64,000 nt of DNA, from the NCBI GenBank assembly GCA_029266635.1, contig JAQSWM010000009.1, positions 124,001-188,000 of the forward strand, in the 5' to 3' direction. Position numbers and translations under genes: made by a program. The notes under the pieces were generated by a model. That model did not search any database, was not told the origin of the DNA, and saw only the letters and a program-made list of their open reading frames with translations. The DNA is from Sphingobacteriaceae bacterium (GTDB lineage Bacteria; Bacteroidota; Bacteroidia; Sphingobacteriales; Sphingobacteriaceae). Below, piece after piece: positions 62,308-64,000 of the stretch; position 1 is the stretch's first letter; the number at the start of each line of letters is the position of its first letter.

Positions 62308-63356
62308 TAGCGATGATCATATTGTTCTTCGTAGTACGACTGATAATTCCCGGAGGTGACATCATCGAGCCACTCTTCGTTGGCAAGGTACCAGTCTACG
62401 GTTTTTGCTAACCCTTCTTCAAACTGCAGGCTTGGTGCCCAACCTAACTCACGTTGCAGTTTGCTCGAATCGATGGCGTATCGCAGGTCGTGGCCGGCAC
62501 GGTCGGTTACAAAAGTGATGAGCTTTTCTGAAGTTCCTTCTTCCCTGCCCAGCTTCTGGTCCATCAGCTTACACAACAAGCGGATAAGATCAATGTTTTT
62601 CCACTCATTATGACCGCCGATGTTGTAGGTCTGTCCAGACTTTGCATTATGAAAAATAACGTCAATTGCACGTGCGTGGTCTTCTACCCAAAGCCAGTCG
62701 CGGATGTTTTCACCCTTCCCGTAAACCGGCACTGGTTTGTTGTTCTTGATGTTGTTTAAAGCAAGCGGGATTAGCTTTTCAGGAAAATGGTAGGAGCCGT
62801 AGTTGTTGGAGCAGTTGGATATTACGGTATTAATCCCGTAAGTATCCTGATAAGCCCGCACGAAATGGTCTGAACTTGCTTTAGAAGCAGAGTACGGGCT
62901 GTGCGGATCGTAAGCTGTCTCTTCTGTAAACATTCCTGTTTCGCCCAGGGTGCCATAAACTTCATCCGTGGAAACATGGTAAAAGCGGTTCTCCGCATAC
63001 TTTCCTGCCCAATGCTTTCGGGCTGCGTTCAGGAGATTTACAGTCCCAACAACGTTCGTCATTACGAAATCGAGTGGGCTGGTGATAGAGCGGTCAACGT
63101 GCGATTCGGCTGCGAGGTGAATCACCGCATCGAACTGTTCTTCAGCAAACAGGTTGTCGATAAATGCAGCATCCACGATATCGCCCTTTACAAAACTGTA
63201 GTTCGGCTTATCCTCAATATCCTTCAGATTCGCCAGATTACCGGCATAAGTAAGCTTGTCAAGGTTGACAATCTGATAGTTTGGATACGTATTTACAAAC
63301 CTCCGCACCACATGCGAGCCGATAAAGCCCGCACCTCCTGTAACTAATATTTTCAT
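62307..63356 (-). CDS. rfbB: dTDP-glucose 4,6-dehydratase
   Basis: 349 residues from ATG 63356 (MKILVTGGAGFIGSH); an upstream start at 63398 would enter galE. NAD-binding GGAGFIGS, HLAAESHVDRSI, STDEVYGTLG and catalytic YSASKASSDH. It makes dTDP-4-keto-6-deoxyglucose, the precursor of rhamnose and other deoxysugars. Confidence 0.95.
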   Translation of the reverse strand: MKILVTGGAGFIGSHVVRRFVNTYPNYQIVNLDKLTYAGNLANLKDIEDKPNYSFVKGDIVDAAFIDNLFAEEQFDAVIHLAAESHVDRSITSPLDFVMTNVVGTVNLLNAARKHWAGKYAENRFYHVSTDEVYGTLGETGMFTEETAYDPHSPYSASKASSDHFVRAYQDTYGINTVISNCSNNYGSYHFPEKLIPLALNNIKNNKPVPVYGKGENIRDWLWVEDHARAIDVIFHNAKSGQTYNIGGHNEWKNIDLIRLLCKLMDQKLGREEGTSEKLITFVTDRAGHDLRYAIDSSKLQRELGWAPSLQFEEGLAKTVDWYLANEEWLDDVTSGNYQSYYEEQYDHR

Positions 63357-63361
63357 CAATC

Positions 63362-64000
63362 TTAACTGAATGGATGTTCCTTGATATACTGTTCCCAAGC
63401 CCAGGCTGAACGCATCATTTCCTCAACTCCAAGCTCAGCTTTCCAGTTCAGGAATGCCTGCGATTTGCTTACATCTCCCCATACCTGCTCAATATCGCCT
63501 TCTCTGCGCTCGCCAATCTGGTAATTGAGCTTTACACCAGTTGATTTTTCAAATGCGTTGATTACTTCCAGAACCGAACTACCTTTGCCTGTCCCGATAT
63601 TGAAGACCTCATAATTTCCAACAACCGCTCCAGCTTCCATACGCTTGATAGCCGCCACGTGAGCTTTAGCCAGATCAACTACATGGATATAATCGCGGAT
63701 ACAGCTGCCGTCAGGAGTGCTATAGTCATCACCGTAAACAGTTATCGGGCCACGCTTTCCAATTGCACTTTGCGTGATAAAAGGTACCAGGTTTTGAGGC
63801 ACACCTCTTGGAAGCTCCCCGATCAGGGCAGATTCGTGCGCTCCAACCGGATTGAAATAGCGCAAAGAAATGAACTTGTAATTTTCGTTCACCTTTGCAG
63901 TATCCTGCAAGATTTCCTCTGCAATTTGCTTGGTATTGCCATACGGCGATTCCGCTTTCTTTACCGGTGCATCTTCTGTAACCGGCAAAACATCCGGCTG
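63362..64000 (-). CDS. galE: UDP-glucose 4-epimerase, C-terminal part (5' end beyond window)
   Basis: The frame is open to the window end, so the N-terminal ~130 residues (NAD-binding GxxGxxG) are outside. Visible: YGNTKQIAEEIL (catalytic Tyr), LRYFNPVGAHES, VYGDDYSTPDGSCIRDYIHVVDLAKAHV, and FNIGTGKGSSVLE. It interconverts UDP-glucose and UDP-galactose. It lies just upstream of rfbB on the same strand. Confidence 0.93.
   Translation of the reverse strand, partial: QPDVLPVTEDAPVKKAESPYGNTKQIAEEILQDTAKVNENYKFISLRYFNPVGAHESALIGELPRGVPQNLVPFITQSAIGKRGPITVYGDDYSTPDGSCIRDYIHVVDLAKAHVAAIKRMEAGAVVGNYEVFNIGTGKGSSVLEVINAFEKSTGVKLNYQIGERREGDIEQVWGDVSKSQAFLNWKAELGVEEMMRSAWAWEQYIKEHPFS

Overview
This 64 kb window is an ordinary-density chromosomal stretch of a Bacteroidota bacterium, most likely of the Sphingobacteriales/Chitinophagales type (Pedobacter- or Mucilaginibacter-like; family-level assignment is inference). 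The reasons are several TAnnTTTG promoter boxes close to start codons, the weak Shine-Dalgarno context, the DUF2795, DUF3347 and Csp-type proteins, the split methylmalonyl-CoA mutase large subunit, and the ComEC-like protein without a recognisable metallo-beta-lactamase end. No tRNA, rRNA, insertion sequence, integrase, prophage gene or CRISPR array was seen.

Layout. 1-9.7 kb: a partial SDR enzyme, an alpha-galactosidase plus sugar-porter pair, then a group of small metal-related proteins (Cys-rich Csp-like protein, double-DUF305 lipoprotein, DUF3347 lipoprotein) around a sulfatase, followed by ExbD and an NlpC/P60 lipoprotein. 9.7-16.2 kb: an RRM RNA-binding protein, an active/inactive M16 peptidase pair, an L,D-transpeptidase and a glucosaminidase. 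16.2-16.95 kb: what looks like a decayed three-gene cassette of small proteins squeezed against alaS. 16.9-30.5 kb: alaS, a MerR regulator, a lipid kinase, a phosphoesterase, then a four-gene minus-strand run (enoyl-CoA hydratase, ComEC, helix-hairpin-helix beta-barrel, PorV/FadL-like barrel), a GLPGLI-like protein and an LTA-synthase-type enzyme.

30.5-33.4 kb is the most accessory-looking part: two AT-rich orphan genes flank cbpA-cbpM. Upstream of the first lies a three-element switch-like inverted repeat, and downstream of it lies a long imperfect inverted repeat with the architecture of an integron attC site. 33.4-64 kb: a ferritin-like protein translationally coupled to bioA and a NUDIX gene, a TPR histidine kinase, a CDF transporter, PLP aminotransferase-hldA, two FtsX/MacB permeases and a separate ABC ATPase, queA, ispD, cobalamin adenosyltransferase, gatC, plsC, trpS, a deoxynucleoside kinase, kdsB, a small stress-type cluster, a threonylcarbamoyl-AMP synthase, a GH3 glycosidase, an M48 peptidase, dnaA, a B12-dependent mutase subunit, an IscA-type protein and the start of a polysaccharide locus (CpsB phosphatase, rfbB, galE).

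Connections: hldA and kdsB serve LPS core/Kdo; rfbB, galE and the CpsB-like phosphatase serve surface polysaccharide; the cobalamin adenosyltransferase supplies the cofactor for the mutase; the L,D-transpeptidase, NlpC/P60 protein and glucosaminidase are separate peptidoglycan-remodelling units. The strongest candidates for undescribed biology are the HhH-barrel/ComEC operon (possible outer-membrane DNA receptor), the ferritin-like diiron protein coupled to bioA, and the attC-like and switch-like repeats around 30.5-31.3 kb. All functions are from reading the sequence; no search was run.
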